In this document: piece after piece, positions 46,297-57,717 of the stretch
Layout of the letters: every line of letters begins with the position of its first letter
Position numbering within the stretch: position 1 is the stretch's first letter
NCBI GenBank assembly: GCA_963556695.1
Contig: CAUWAG010000011.1
Span: 62,001 to 126,000 of the forward strand
From: Anthostomella pinea
Taxonomy: Eukaryota > Ascomycota > Sordariomycetes > Xylariales > Xylariaceae
DNA length: 64,000 bases
Reading direction: 5' to 3'
The notes under the pieces: model-generated
Databases searched by the model: none
What the model was told of the DNA's origin: nothing
The model's input: only the letters and a program-made list of their open reading frames with translations
Made by a program: the position numbers and the translations under genes

Positions 46297-47309
46297 CTTG
46301 GACCATCGTCTGTGTGGCATGCAGAGCGGGAAAACAACCTGCGGGCAGTCTAGTTAAGCGGGCACATTCCTCAAGTGAACGCGCGGTCGATATCTGCAGC
46401 CAATGAATTCTCAACGCAGAGTCAGTCACTACTTCCTAGTGTAGTAGTCGGCTTTCTTCGGAGCAGCCTCCTGTGCGTCCAGCTTGACGTAGATGCCAAC
46501 TCGTAGACAGCCCAACATGCATATGTCCACAAGTTTGGTTTGCAGGGAGAAGACGGCCGATGTGTACTGCCAAAAGCATTACATGGGAGCCAGGCTGACA
46601 ATGAGCTGTTTCTGACAGACGCCCTCCTAGTGATCCTCCCTCCGAAGGAGTTCTTCAGGCATGTACTGGCGGGCGATCTTCCGCTAGGATGGGAAGCGAG
46701 TCGGGCTGGGTCTAAGGTTAGGTTGCCTCTTGTGTGTTGTTGCTTACCAGGCAATGTTGCATTACCCCCACCCACCAATCCACTCCGCAGATCAAGGCTA
46801 CATCCGTCCGCTCGAATGACCATTGCAGTCTGATAGCGGTGTGTCGTCCCGTGACCCTCACCATTCTTAGTCGTGTACAGTGAATTTGATTCATCATGCA
46901 CGTTTGTAGCCCCAGGACTGGTACATGCGGCGGACAGGAGCCCCTCCGAAAAGATAAGGCAGTCCCACTGCAATTGCATGGTGCCAGAATACCAAGTGTC
47001 CCGTGTTGCAGTATAACTGCGGGCATCCTCCTTTCGATACGTGTCTCCCGACAGAACATAATTGCGCGAGAACGACTTGATCCTAAGTGAAGTCAACGAC
47101 TAAAAACTGGGAACCAGGTTTCAGCGTCCCAACTTGAGAGTTCTTGCGAACCAATCACCCAAACGGGCAGCTACGAGCAGTCATACATGCAATCTCACAT
47201 CCAGTAACGCCGGACGACAATCAACCATTGGTGCTCTTGCCCTATTCAAGCACCTCCGTACCAGCCACTTCGCTGCTATCGTACCGTCTCAGTCTCGAAA
47301 GCAACTGAC
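46297..47309. other. Region upstream of the synthase with unassigned coding-like minus-strand pieces
   Basis: Three minus-strand pieces look protein-like: one near 46875-46995 (GHLVFWHHAIAVGLPYLFGG), one near 46745-46840 (LQWSFERTDVALICG) and one ending in a stop at about 46430 (LVDICMLGCLRVGIYVKLDA). They are in different phases, and stops between them prevent a clean spliced model. They may be exons of a small, possibly membrane-associated cluster gene or its relic. I do not recognise the family. The right end contains the promoter of the polyketide synthase. Confidence 0.35.
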
Positions 47310-50300
47310 ATGGACGGGTTGAAAGCAGCCGGGGACGCAGATCCCATATGCATCGTCGGCATGGGCAAGTTTCAAAGAGCCCTATCGTGAACACGAGCAC
47401 TGACTGTATGACCAGCATGTCGCCTCCCAGGGAACATCAGGTCTCCTTCGGATCTCTGGAACTTCTTGGCCGAGAAGAAAACAGCTCAGGGCCCAGTGCC
47501 GCAAGAGAGGTTCAACATTGCGGCTTTTTACCATCCAGATGGCTCCCGTGCTGGTCTGATGGATGCAAAGGGTGGCTATTTCTTGAATGAAGACGTTCGC
47601 ATGTTTGAGAATGGCTTTTTCGGCATCAACGCTATGGAAGCCACGTATATGGATCCACAGCAACGTAAACTGCTTGAACTGGTGTTCGAATGCTTTGAGG
47701 GTACCGGATTGTCCATGGAGGATGTTTCCGGCAGCAACACTGGCGTGTATGTTGGCAATTTCACGGTCGACTATCAGACGATGCAGACCCGCGATCCGGA
47801 CTATATGCATCGATATCACGCGACTGGCTCGGGCACGGCAATCAGTAGGCATACCCAGGCATTTCTATCTCTTCACTTGGCCTGTGTGGACTGGCTTTGG
47901 GACGAGTCCACAAGGAATGAACCTGAGGGGTATTACATTTGCTAACTCTGGAGGTACAGTGTCAAACCGCATCAGCCACGCATTCAACCTTCAGGGGCCG
48001 AGGTAAGTGATATTATGATACAAGGGCATTTGGAGTTGAATGGTTGACGAATCGGTTTCAAGTATGACGATCGACACCGCCTGTTCATCTTCGATCTACT
48101 GCTTGCACAGTGCCGTGTCCGCTATCCGCAACGGAGAGTGTGCTGGCGCTATTGTCGCAGGCGCCAATTTGATCACTAGCCCTGAACAGCACCTTGGGAC
48201 AATGAAGGGCGGCGTGCTTTCACCAACGTCTACCTGCCATACGTTTGATGCTTCGGCTGACGGATACGGACGCGCAGAGGCGGTGAGCGCTGTTTATCTG
48301 AAGCCCCTTTCGTCGGCCCTTCAAGACGGCAACAAGATCTGGGCTGTTATTCGTGGTACATCGGTCAACGCGTAGGTCATTGCATTCTGCAACTGAAACA
48401 CTGCAGTCAATCGTACTAACTATGTCAACAGCAGTGGTAAAACACAGGGTATCACGCAACCCAGCGCAGAATTGCAGGAGAAGGTCATCCGGGGAGCCTA
48501 TTCCGCCGCCGGTCTCAACTTTGGTGAGACTGACTATGTCGAGTGTCATGGAACTGGGACCGCTGTGGGAGACCCTATCGAAGTGGAAGCATTGCAAGCG
48601 TGCTTCGGACCAAGACAATCGCCCTTGAAGATTGGATCAGTAAAATCCAATCTTGGCCACAGCGAAGCAGCAAGTGGTCTGACCTCGCTAATCAAAGTAG
48701 TCATGGCCTTTGAGAAAGGCAAGATTCCACCGACTTATGGCGTCGAGAAGCTAAACCCAAAGTTGGACCTTCCCAAGGCAAACATGAATGTGGTTACAGA
48801 CATGGAGGATTGGCCCCGTCAGAGGCGGCGGGCGAGCATAAACAGGTGAATTAACAATGCGTGAAATCCGTTCGAGAAACTTGACTGATCATCGCAGTTT
48901 CGGCTACGGAGGAGCTAATGCTCATTTAGTTGTTGAGTCCTTCGACAGTTACCTAGAGAATCCTCCCCAACCCCCGATTTCAGTATCGAACCGCTTGAGA
49001 CAGTTTTTTGTTGTCCCTGTCTCTGCGGCATCAAGCATGTCATTGGACATGCGAGTTGAACAAGTGCAGCAGTCAATACAACATATGGATGCTGCTACTG
49101 TGAAGAGCCTGGCGTTCACTCTCGCACAGAAGAGGCCCACTCTATGCAAGAGGAACTTGCTGTTTGCTCAGACTGAGATGGACGGCAGTGCGAAGCTGGT
49201 TGAAACGGAAAAAGCAGAGTGTATTGATCCCCTGTCTATGAACTTGCCTTTTGCCTTCATCTTCACGGGTCAAGGTGCACAATATCCCCAGCTTGGCAGG
49301 GAGCTACTTGGAAGTAACAAAACTTTCCGACGCAACATTCAAGCACTGGACACCATACTGCAGAACCTCCCATCCGCCACCAGGCCCACTTGGACGATAG
49401 AGCAGACAATCAGCGATCCGTCCGAAACCAGCAAGATCAATCACGTCGACTGCAGCCAGCCGGTCTGTACCGCTATCCAGATTGCCCTTGTCAACTTACT
49501 GCAGAATTGGGGCATAGGCCCTTTGGCAGTTGTAGGCCATTCGTCTGGGGAGATTGCTGCCGCTTATACTTCCAATCTGCTAAACAGCAGTGAAGCTTTG
49601 CTCACGGCATACTTTCGGGGATTCGCGGTCCAAAGGCTCATGACCCGGGGTACTATGGTCGCTGCAGGCATAGGGCCAGACGCAGCGAAAGAGCTCATAA
49701 TTGAACTCGGACTTCAAGAGGAGCTTTGCTTAGCATGCATAAACTCGCCTTACAGTGTTACTTTCAGCGGCTCACAAGAAGGAGCAGAGCATCTTCTACA
49801 GACTCTACATGGGAGGAAGGTGTTCGCGCGAAAGCTCGCCACAGGTGGACGAGCTTACCACTCACACCTGGTCAAAGCCGCCGGACAGCTGTATGAGGAA
49901 TTGCTCGAGCCAATTCTCGATAAAGGGCACGTTCCTGAGGCTTCGGCTGTAAAAATGTACTCTTCGGTGGAGACCGGTCATGGTCAGCATGTGCTCAATG
50001 CAAAGCAATGCAGAAAAGCGCGGTATTGGCGGGACAATCTGGAAACGTCCGTCCAATTCAGCGAAGCTATGCGGGCGCTCCTCGAAGATGGCAAGAAGTT
50101 TCACATCATTGAAATTGGCCCTCACCCTGCTTTCAAGGGAGCTGTCCAACAGATCCTCGCAGCTGCCAAGCTTGACGGGAGGCTTTTCCCCTACAGCGCA
50201 ACATTGGTCCGGAACCGAGACGCCGAGGTGGCCATTAAAAGTTTAGCCGCCTCTCTCTACCTACACGGGTATAAGCTGCAATGGGAACATGTCAACAGCC

Positions 50301-53300
50301 TCTCCCCCGACGACGGCCAGGTCATCCTGCATGATCTAGCACCATATCCCTGGGACTATTCGGCAGGTTTACAATGGTATGAACCACGCCCGAGCGTTGA
50401 GTTGCGAAATCGCAAGTATCGCCGCCACGAACTTCTAGGCTCGGCGCAACTGGCCAATAACGGAATCAATTGGGCCTGGCGCAATGTTCTGCGGCTGAAT
50501 GAGGCTCTGTGGCTATCTGACCATAAGATCGAGCATCAGGTCGTCTTCCCTGCAGTTGGCTACCTTGCCATCGGCATTGAGGCCATCTCTCAGGTCTTTC
50601 AAGTTGAGGAAGACCAGATTGACAAATGGTTCGAGTTCCGCAACGTAACCTTTACCTCAGCTCTTGTAATTCCGCAAGATGTTGACGCTAGGACAAAGGA
50701 GGTGGAAATCCACACTACATTGTCAGCACGAAAGATCTCGAATACGAATACCTCCGAGGACTGGTTTGAGTTTTCTATTTCCTCTTGGATTGAATCCAAA
50801 GCTACTCTTCACTGTTCCGGCAGTATTCGTCTATGTGACACTGTACTTGGGAGATTGACCAGAGTGGAAGATGCTGAGGACTTCGACCACTGCACCTTGA
50901 GCAAATGGTACGAGAAGCTCGCCGGCGGAGGGCTTTGCTTCGGGCCATACTTCCAGTCGCTGGATAGCCTACGGACAGACAGCAACCACCAACGTACAGA
51001 GGCGATATCCACTACTACACTGACGACGAAGGTGGGCAAGGCCACGGACACGGTGTACCCTGTCCATCCTGTCAGCATGGATGCCTGTCTCCAAGCCGCA
51101 ATAATGGGAAGCACTGCTGGCAATCTATACAATCTCAAGGCATTCATGCCAGTCTTCATTGCGGAATGTAGGATTCGGGGCCTGGCGAAGACCTGCAATG
51201 AAGAGGCCACTATCCACACCTGTTCAACAACGACCGGCTTTTCCACCAAAAAGGTTGACTGCACTCTACTGAACGCCACGGGGGAGCCTGTCGTCATGAT
51301 GGAAGGTGTACGTCTATCACTCTATGCTGGCAATTTGCAAACAGAAGAGACCAGCACGAGTCTACATCTCCAGCGGAATCCCACTCTCTGTGTCCGCTGG
51401 AAACCAGATGTGCTGCGCGTACGTCCTGGCTCATCGAATCAGCTCAACAAGTACGTTGATAACTTTTCGCCGCGTCACGAACCTATCTCGGATGAAAGCG
51501 ATGTTGCAACCGTGGTTGGGGCTCTGCTGGACCTCGTTGGTCACAACAAACCGAGGTTCCGTGCACTGCAGATTGGGCCCAGATGTCAAAGAACAACCAA
51601 GTATTGGTTGTCCTTACTCGATAACGAGACTGCCCTCCCACGCATCCAGTCCTGGAATACTGCTGATCTGTCAATCGATGGCACTTTGACGATCGACAAG
51701 TCTGAGTCTGGTCCGTTTGATGCATTGGTAATCGGCGGCGTGGCTTCCGAATCAGAGCGCATCTGGAGTGATTGCTCGGAACAATTTGTTTCTCTCCTAG
51801 GAGGTCAGGGCATCATAATCACTTCGAAGACGAATGCTGGTCTAGCCAGCTTAGCCGCTGCAGGATTCACTGTCGTCGAGACGAGAAGGCAGATTGTCTT
51901 GGGGGTGAAGCAGGCGAGACTTGATGCACCAGTAAAAGGAAGAGACTTCCTGATTGTGGTAAGTGATGTTGGGCCATGGCCTATGGCTGAGTGTACAAGC
52001 TAATTTACCTGTTTCGAAGCACAAGGACCCGTCACCGGCACTGGAGAACTTTGCAAAATCTTTGTCAAGCCACTTGAAGAAAGCCGGAGCACCCAGTGTT
52101 TCTATCGCACCGCTCGCTGACTTACGCGCGCTCCCGACATCGCCCGACACCATCTGTATTTCATTGCTCGAGGTAGAGCGCGAGCTCCTCGCCACGATGA
52201 CACCCGGGGATATGGACTTACTGCGCTCGCTCACTGATTTTACCACGCACTTACTGTGGCTCACTGGCGCCAATATGTTGGGTGACAACCCCGATCCGGA
52301 CCTAACGCTTTCTAGCGGCATATCCCGAGCTTTGATGATGGAACAGCCCTCGCTGCGCTTTTCCACCTTGGATCTCGGCTCTCTAGGAAACCTAGACTTG
52401 TTGGCCAGTCTCGACAATGCTGTCAGAGCACTTGCTACCTATGAGGACGTCAACGACAAGGAGTTCATCCAAGTTGATGACGTTCTTTATACCAGTCGTT
52501 TTGCCCCTAATGTCTCCGTCAACGACTTGTTTCGTCGGCGTATGGGACACCAAGATCCTGTTCAGAAGGGGGCGCTTTCCACTAGTGGACCAGCCCGTCT
52601 AGCGATTGCCAGACCCGGAATTACCGATACTCTGCACTTTCAGCAGATCCGATCGGCTGCGACAACTCCCCCAGCTGGTTTCATTGACGTGGAGGTGAAG
52701 GCAGTGAGCCTCAACGCTAAAGATGTCTACAACATCAGCGGCCACGTTGAGACACGAAGTGGCACATCGGCGTTAGAGTTCTGTGGGGTCGTGACCGCTG
52801 TTGCCTTAGACGTGAGTGAAATCTCCGTAGGTGATCGCGTTGTCGTTATGGCCCCCAACTACTTCAGTACCGTGGAGCGCGTACCTGCGTGGTCTGCACA
52901 CAGAATGCTGCCCGGAGAAGATGATACAGTCCTCTGCACGATCCCTATTGCGTACGCTACAGCCCTTTACGCTTTGCTGGATAGGGGGCGGCTTCGAGCA
53001 GGCGAGTCAGTTCTAATCCACGCGGGTGCAGGTGCATTTGGTACCGCAGCTATTGCATTGGCTCAGCATCTAGGTGCTACTGTATACACAACATGCAGTA
53101 CTCAAGCCAAGCGTCGCTATCTGACGGATGAACTAGGTGTTCCTCCGTGGCGCATATTCAATTCACGTAACGCTTCATTCGCGGAAGGCATCAGAACCGC
53201 TACTGGGGATCGAGGAGTTGACTTGGTTATCAACTCCCTCGTTGGGGACCTGTTGCATGCGAGTTGGAACTGTCTAGCCAACTTCGGCCGCTTCGTTGAG

Positions 53301-54993
53301 ATTGGCAAGCGTGAACTCGTTGACATAGGCAAGCTGCAAAGTATTTCCCGCCACGTTTCCGCTTTTGAAGAGAGAAACACAAGCTAATAACGACGGTAGT
53401 GGACACTTTCTTGCGAAACACGACCTTCACCGCTTTCGATTTGAGTGAGCTCTTCTACCATGAAGACCAATACTACCGAGACATATGGATTTCGTGGGTC
53501 CTTACATGTCAGTGACCATATTAGGCGATGGCTGACACCAGATCAGGAAAACAAAAGAGGCACTCGAGCTGTACCGAGCTGGAAGAATCAAGCCTGGGCC
53601 TATTACCACCTATGATGTCTCGGAGATCACTCAAGCATTCCGTGCATTCTCTTCCCGGGATAGGGTCGGCAAAATAGTAGTTCTCTTTCCAGAGGATGCC
53701 CACAGCCAGATACCAGTAAGAGTCCACCTGAAGACACACGTCGGGACGTGAACTGACGATATGGAGCTCGCACCATCGAGATACCTGACTTTACTAGACT
53801 CCGAGAAGATCTACCTCCTCGTGGGGTGCCTAGGTGGCTTAGGTCGCAGTCTCAGCCGCTGGATGTTACAGCAAGGGGCCAGAAATTTCGCGTTTCTAGG
53901 GCGCTCTGGTGCCGACAAACCAAGTGCAAGAGCACTAGTGGATTATCTCAAAGGCAGTGGCGCCAATGTCATGGTTATCAGCGGTGACGTGTCGATCGTC
54001 GATGATGTTCAAGCTGTCATTGAAGCTTGTCTGGCCACGGGCAGGTCCATCGGTGGCGTCGTCCAAGCCGCTGTAGGACTTCGGGAAGGTCTTTTCAGCC
54101 GTATGACCAATGAAGCTTGGCATGCCGCTGTCCAGCCGAAGTGGAAAGGAACTTGGAATCTACATAACGCCCTTGGTCACATTGACGACGCACTTGATTT
54201 CTTCCTCTTGACATCGTCGGTTTCCGGTAGCATTGCAACAGCTACCGAGAGTAACTACTGCGCGGCAAACGGGTTTCTCGACGCGTGGGCACGTTGGCGT
54301 CGCTTGCAGGGTAAAAAGGCGGTCTCAGTAGGGCTAGGCATGATTTCCGAGGTCGGCTACCTTCACGAAAACCCGGACATCGAGGCCCTGCTACTACGCA
54401 AAGGTATCCAGCCGCTCAACGAACAAGAGTTCTTGCAGGTCATTGATCTCGCTCTAAGCGGGGAAGACGGTGACTGCCAAGCCAAGAAGCCAGGTCCGGG
54501 TCGTGCGCACATGCTCACCGGCTTGGAGTCGCATGCACTTCGTGAGTTGGTGGAGAAAGGCTGGGACATGACGAGCGGTCATCTGATTGACCCGCGATGC
54601 GCCATCATATCTGCCTCGTTGCTTGCCCAGATGGGTCGAGGGTGCGACAGCAGCGCTACTGTTGGACTCGCCAATGCACCAGACTGGCTCGCAGGGTATT
54701 CGCCGACTGTGGTCAGTGCTCTTGCTTCGGAATCCGGGTCTTCCACATTGGTCGATGCCATCGCACAGCTTGCGCGAAGGCGCTTGTCCGCTTTGATCTT
54801 GATGCCGGTCAATCAGGTCGACGAGACGCAAGCTTTCGCACAGTTCGGTGTGGATAGTATGACTGCTGCGGAATTCCGTACTTGGATATGGAACACATTC
54901 AAGGTTGACATTCCGTTTCTCGACCTCCTAAGCAACCAAAAAACGCTTGCTAGTTTGGCTGGGGTGATCAGCGAGAAGTTGAGGAAAGTGTAG
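47310..54993 (+). CDS. Highly reducing type I polyketide synthase (about 2376 residues)
   Basis: Ten exons: 47310-47364, 47416-47844, 47960-48002, 48063-48371, 48432-48845, 48898-51958, 52020-53340, 53400-53497, 53542-53715 and 53767-54993. Intron 1 is GC-AG (GCAAGT); the rest are GT-AG. Domains: KS 12-440 (Cys183 in DTACSSS, His318, His355), AT about 530-850 (Ser632 in GHSSGE), DH about 925-1220 (His959, Asp1145), a degenerate methyltransferase remnant about 1260-1430, ER about 1620-1880 (GAGAFG 1773-1778), KR about 1980-2160 (GCLGGLG 1988-1994, Ser2119, Tyr2132) and ACP with Ser2332. There is no thioesterase or reductive release domain, so another protein or spontaneous chemistry must free the chain. 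In the methyltransferase region the usual SAM-binding LEIGAGTGG is replaced by LQIGPRCQRT, so no C-methylation is expected. The exon 8/9 join is the least certain. Confidence 0.9.
47365..47415 (+). other. GC-AG intron 1 of the polyketide synthase
   Basis: The exon ends ATGG and the intron starts GCAAGT and ends GACCAG. Splicing restores the invariant VGMACRLPG start of the ketosynthase domain; reading through gives a stop within a few codons. GCAAGT is the standard form of the rare GC donor. Confidence 0.85.
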
Positions 54994-57717
54994 GGGCAGG
55001 CTGTCTTGTTCTAGTGGGATATCGTACAGACTTTGGTTTTTCGCGACTTGGCTTGTCCGGCCTTGATCACATCATCCAGAAACCAAGCAGCATACGAGCG
55101 CCTCTGACTTGACTGTCTCATGTGACAATATCTGTCAATATATCATATCGACGTAACTTTCAACTCGATATCTTCGCCGTTTATAGGTTTCTTCTATGCC
55201 TCCGTAAAGGGGTTGTGCTGCTCGTACCTCAATTACTGGCTAATCACATTGTCGTGAAGATTTAGGACTTAGACGCCGCGGTGTTGTAACTGACACCCAC
55301 GCGCTGCGACTCGCAGGGTTGTCGCGCGCCGTGGACTTTTGGATACTAGTTATGCGCGGTAGTCATCTTGATCACTGCTACCCCGCACCATGGGCTTAAC
55401 GGTATTCTGAACTGCCCGCGCCGTGGAGATGTGGCTGTTCCAAATTTGCACGCTTTATGAAGCGTTGCGTCGGGCACTCCACCCAGCAGGACCAACAGGG
55501 CCTGTACCGTGCCCTCTTCCCATCGTTGCTCCCTGGGACGGAACGCTGACGATATTACACTCACTTTTAGCTCTATCGAACCCCTAGTGCTTCTCCGATA
55601 ATCTCATTCCAGGCAAGCTTCTCATAATTGCCATGGGAATACTGGCAAGGAGAAGGAGCCGACTAGCCACTGCGGCAGCAGCATGACGAGAAGAGAATAA
55701 CAAGACCAGACTCTCAATGGAATCATTTTCCTCTTTCACAATCAATGCCTTCGACATGAGCACAGATGTAAGATCCTTAACAGCATCTCACCAGCATTGC
55801 CAGCACCAATATCCTCTATCTGAGAAATGGAGGCGTAAACGTACAAAGGAAATCCGACAAAGCTATACTCGGACCGGGAGTTCAAGAAGCGACAAGTAGG
55901 CCACGTCAGAATGTAAGGATGGATCCCTTCTGGTGACGATATGGTAAGGATGCTGCCGGTGAGGATGCCGTCGGTGAGGATAACTCCCAGACAGAATTGG
56001 ACCTTCTGAAGACAGCATTGCGGGAGATACCAAGGAAGATTGTCTCGTCCGTTGTTTGTCGAATTCTTTCACCGGCGCGGAGGTAGGGATATCACTGCTT
56101 GTGATGCTGCCAAAAATGCTACCGAAGAACAGTTAGTCAAGATGAAGATTGTAAAGAGGTCGACGAAAATGGGGGCCGGCTACCTTGGGACCTCGGTTGG
56201 TAGGTGGGTAGGCAAGGTAGGTAGTGATGGCCTCTGTGATGGATGCATCACGGACATGCTACAGTCATCCCCCGCGTTGGTATGTCCATCCCTCTGTTTG
56301 TCTGGTCCTCTATCACCTGATGTTCTCATCGGTCGAGAGGGGAGAAAAGAAGATAAGAGAGGCCGCTCAAATGTGGATGCGCGGGGTCTGGTCCTAACAC
56401 CCACACGACCCCTTATCTCCTGGGGTGGCGGTGGTGACGGCGACCTGGACATACTGGCAGCCCACTCGGCATGCTGGTGGTGATCTGGCCCCGACTTCAC
56501 GGGTCAGATGGGCGGGCATATATCTGGCCATACGGTCAGCTTTGGCATACGGCGCTTATTAGATATCGATGCGCTGGCACGCTTGCACTTATGCATGCAT
56601 ACCGGCAACAGGCCCCATGACCTGGCGATTCATTCCCGGGGGCGGCCTGAGTATGGGCTGCAGTTTGTCTCTTCATAGACAGCCCCGGGGGTGACGATGT
56701 GGGCGTGGAGGCCATGGCGACGACGATGGCGATGGCGAACGGGGGAACTTGGGGACACGAGTGACGAGAAACAGGGGACGAGTGTACGAAGGAGTCGACT
56801 TGACGTTCCACGCAGGGAGGAGAAAACATCAAGATGCATTAAATTCGAAAGCGAGAAGCAGAATTAGAAACAGAAACAGCTGAGAGCATTTAATGCAGCT
56901 CGATCCCTGTGTTCCTCCTGCCTTTCTGTTCACACATGATCTACCCAGGTGAGTGAGTAGATGGGGGTACACCTCGGCACAACACCTATGCAGGCACATG
57001 CTTGGGGTGGGAAAGGCGCAAATGCGGCGATGTGATACTACGCGCCCCTTTACCCCTTTCCCCTTTCCCCCCTTTCCAGGGATCTTGGTGACTGACAGCC
57101 TGCGCATCAATGCAGCCAGCAGCCAGCACCCACATGCCACCCATGGCAGAACAGACAGGACGGATGGCACTCGTGTTTCTTCCCATGCACCTCGCTCAAT
57201 TGACCGGTTGACCGATCAGAGCAAAGCTTTTCCTTCATCATGCGTGCCCGGCTACACCCATGGGTGTGTTCCTTCACTATTAAGGTTAGGGCTTGGCTCA
57301 GGCGGGGAAGTCACTAAAGTGCCCTGTAAGATGGGGTCCGATATAGCGACCAGGCAGGTGCCAAATCAGGTGCCTTACTGTGGCTGTGCCCACCAGCTGT
57401 GAGATCGATTTCAGCTGCAGCTGCGCCACCCACGAGTTGCAGCCACACTTGACTCATCTCATCTCACGTCAATCCATCTGCACTTCCACCTCGACCTCGA
57501 CCTCGACCTCGACACCTCCACCACCTCCATCACGAGTGGCATCCACCTCAGCGGCTCAGTCACCGTTCTGCCAGTCTGCCTGCGTGTGTCTGACATTGTC
57601 TTGTCTTGTCTTGTCTTGTCTTGTGTTCCTGCGTGTCGAATCAGCCACACCGAAGAACACCAGTCGCCCTCCCTCATCGCCGCATCTCTGACACCAACAC
57701 CGCACTCTACTTCGGCC
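54994..57717. other. 2.7-kb region without a supportable gene; simple repeats at the right
   Basis: Short overlapping frames only. Near the right end lie five CCTCGA units (57489-57518) and five TTGTC units (57596-57620), just before the Ulp1-type gene. The synthase terminator must be at the left end, but no signal is clear. Confidence 0.5.
57596..57620. repeat. TTGTC pentanucleotide microsatellite
   Basis: Five perfect TTGTC units about 100 bases before the start of the Ulp1-type gene. A second simple repeat (five CCTCGA units) lies at 57489-57518. Confidence 0.9.

Noticed and set aside
51963..53387. Independent enoyl-reductase gene
   Set aside because: The frame joins in phase to the synthase on both sides through good GT-AG introns; it is the synthase ER domain.
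53761..54993. Independent ketoreductase/ACP gene
   Set aside because: It continues the synthase in phase after a 51-base intron and has the KR-ACP order of a synthase C-terminus.
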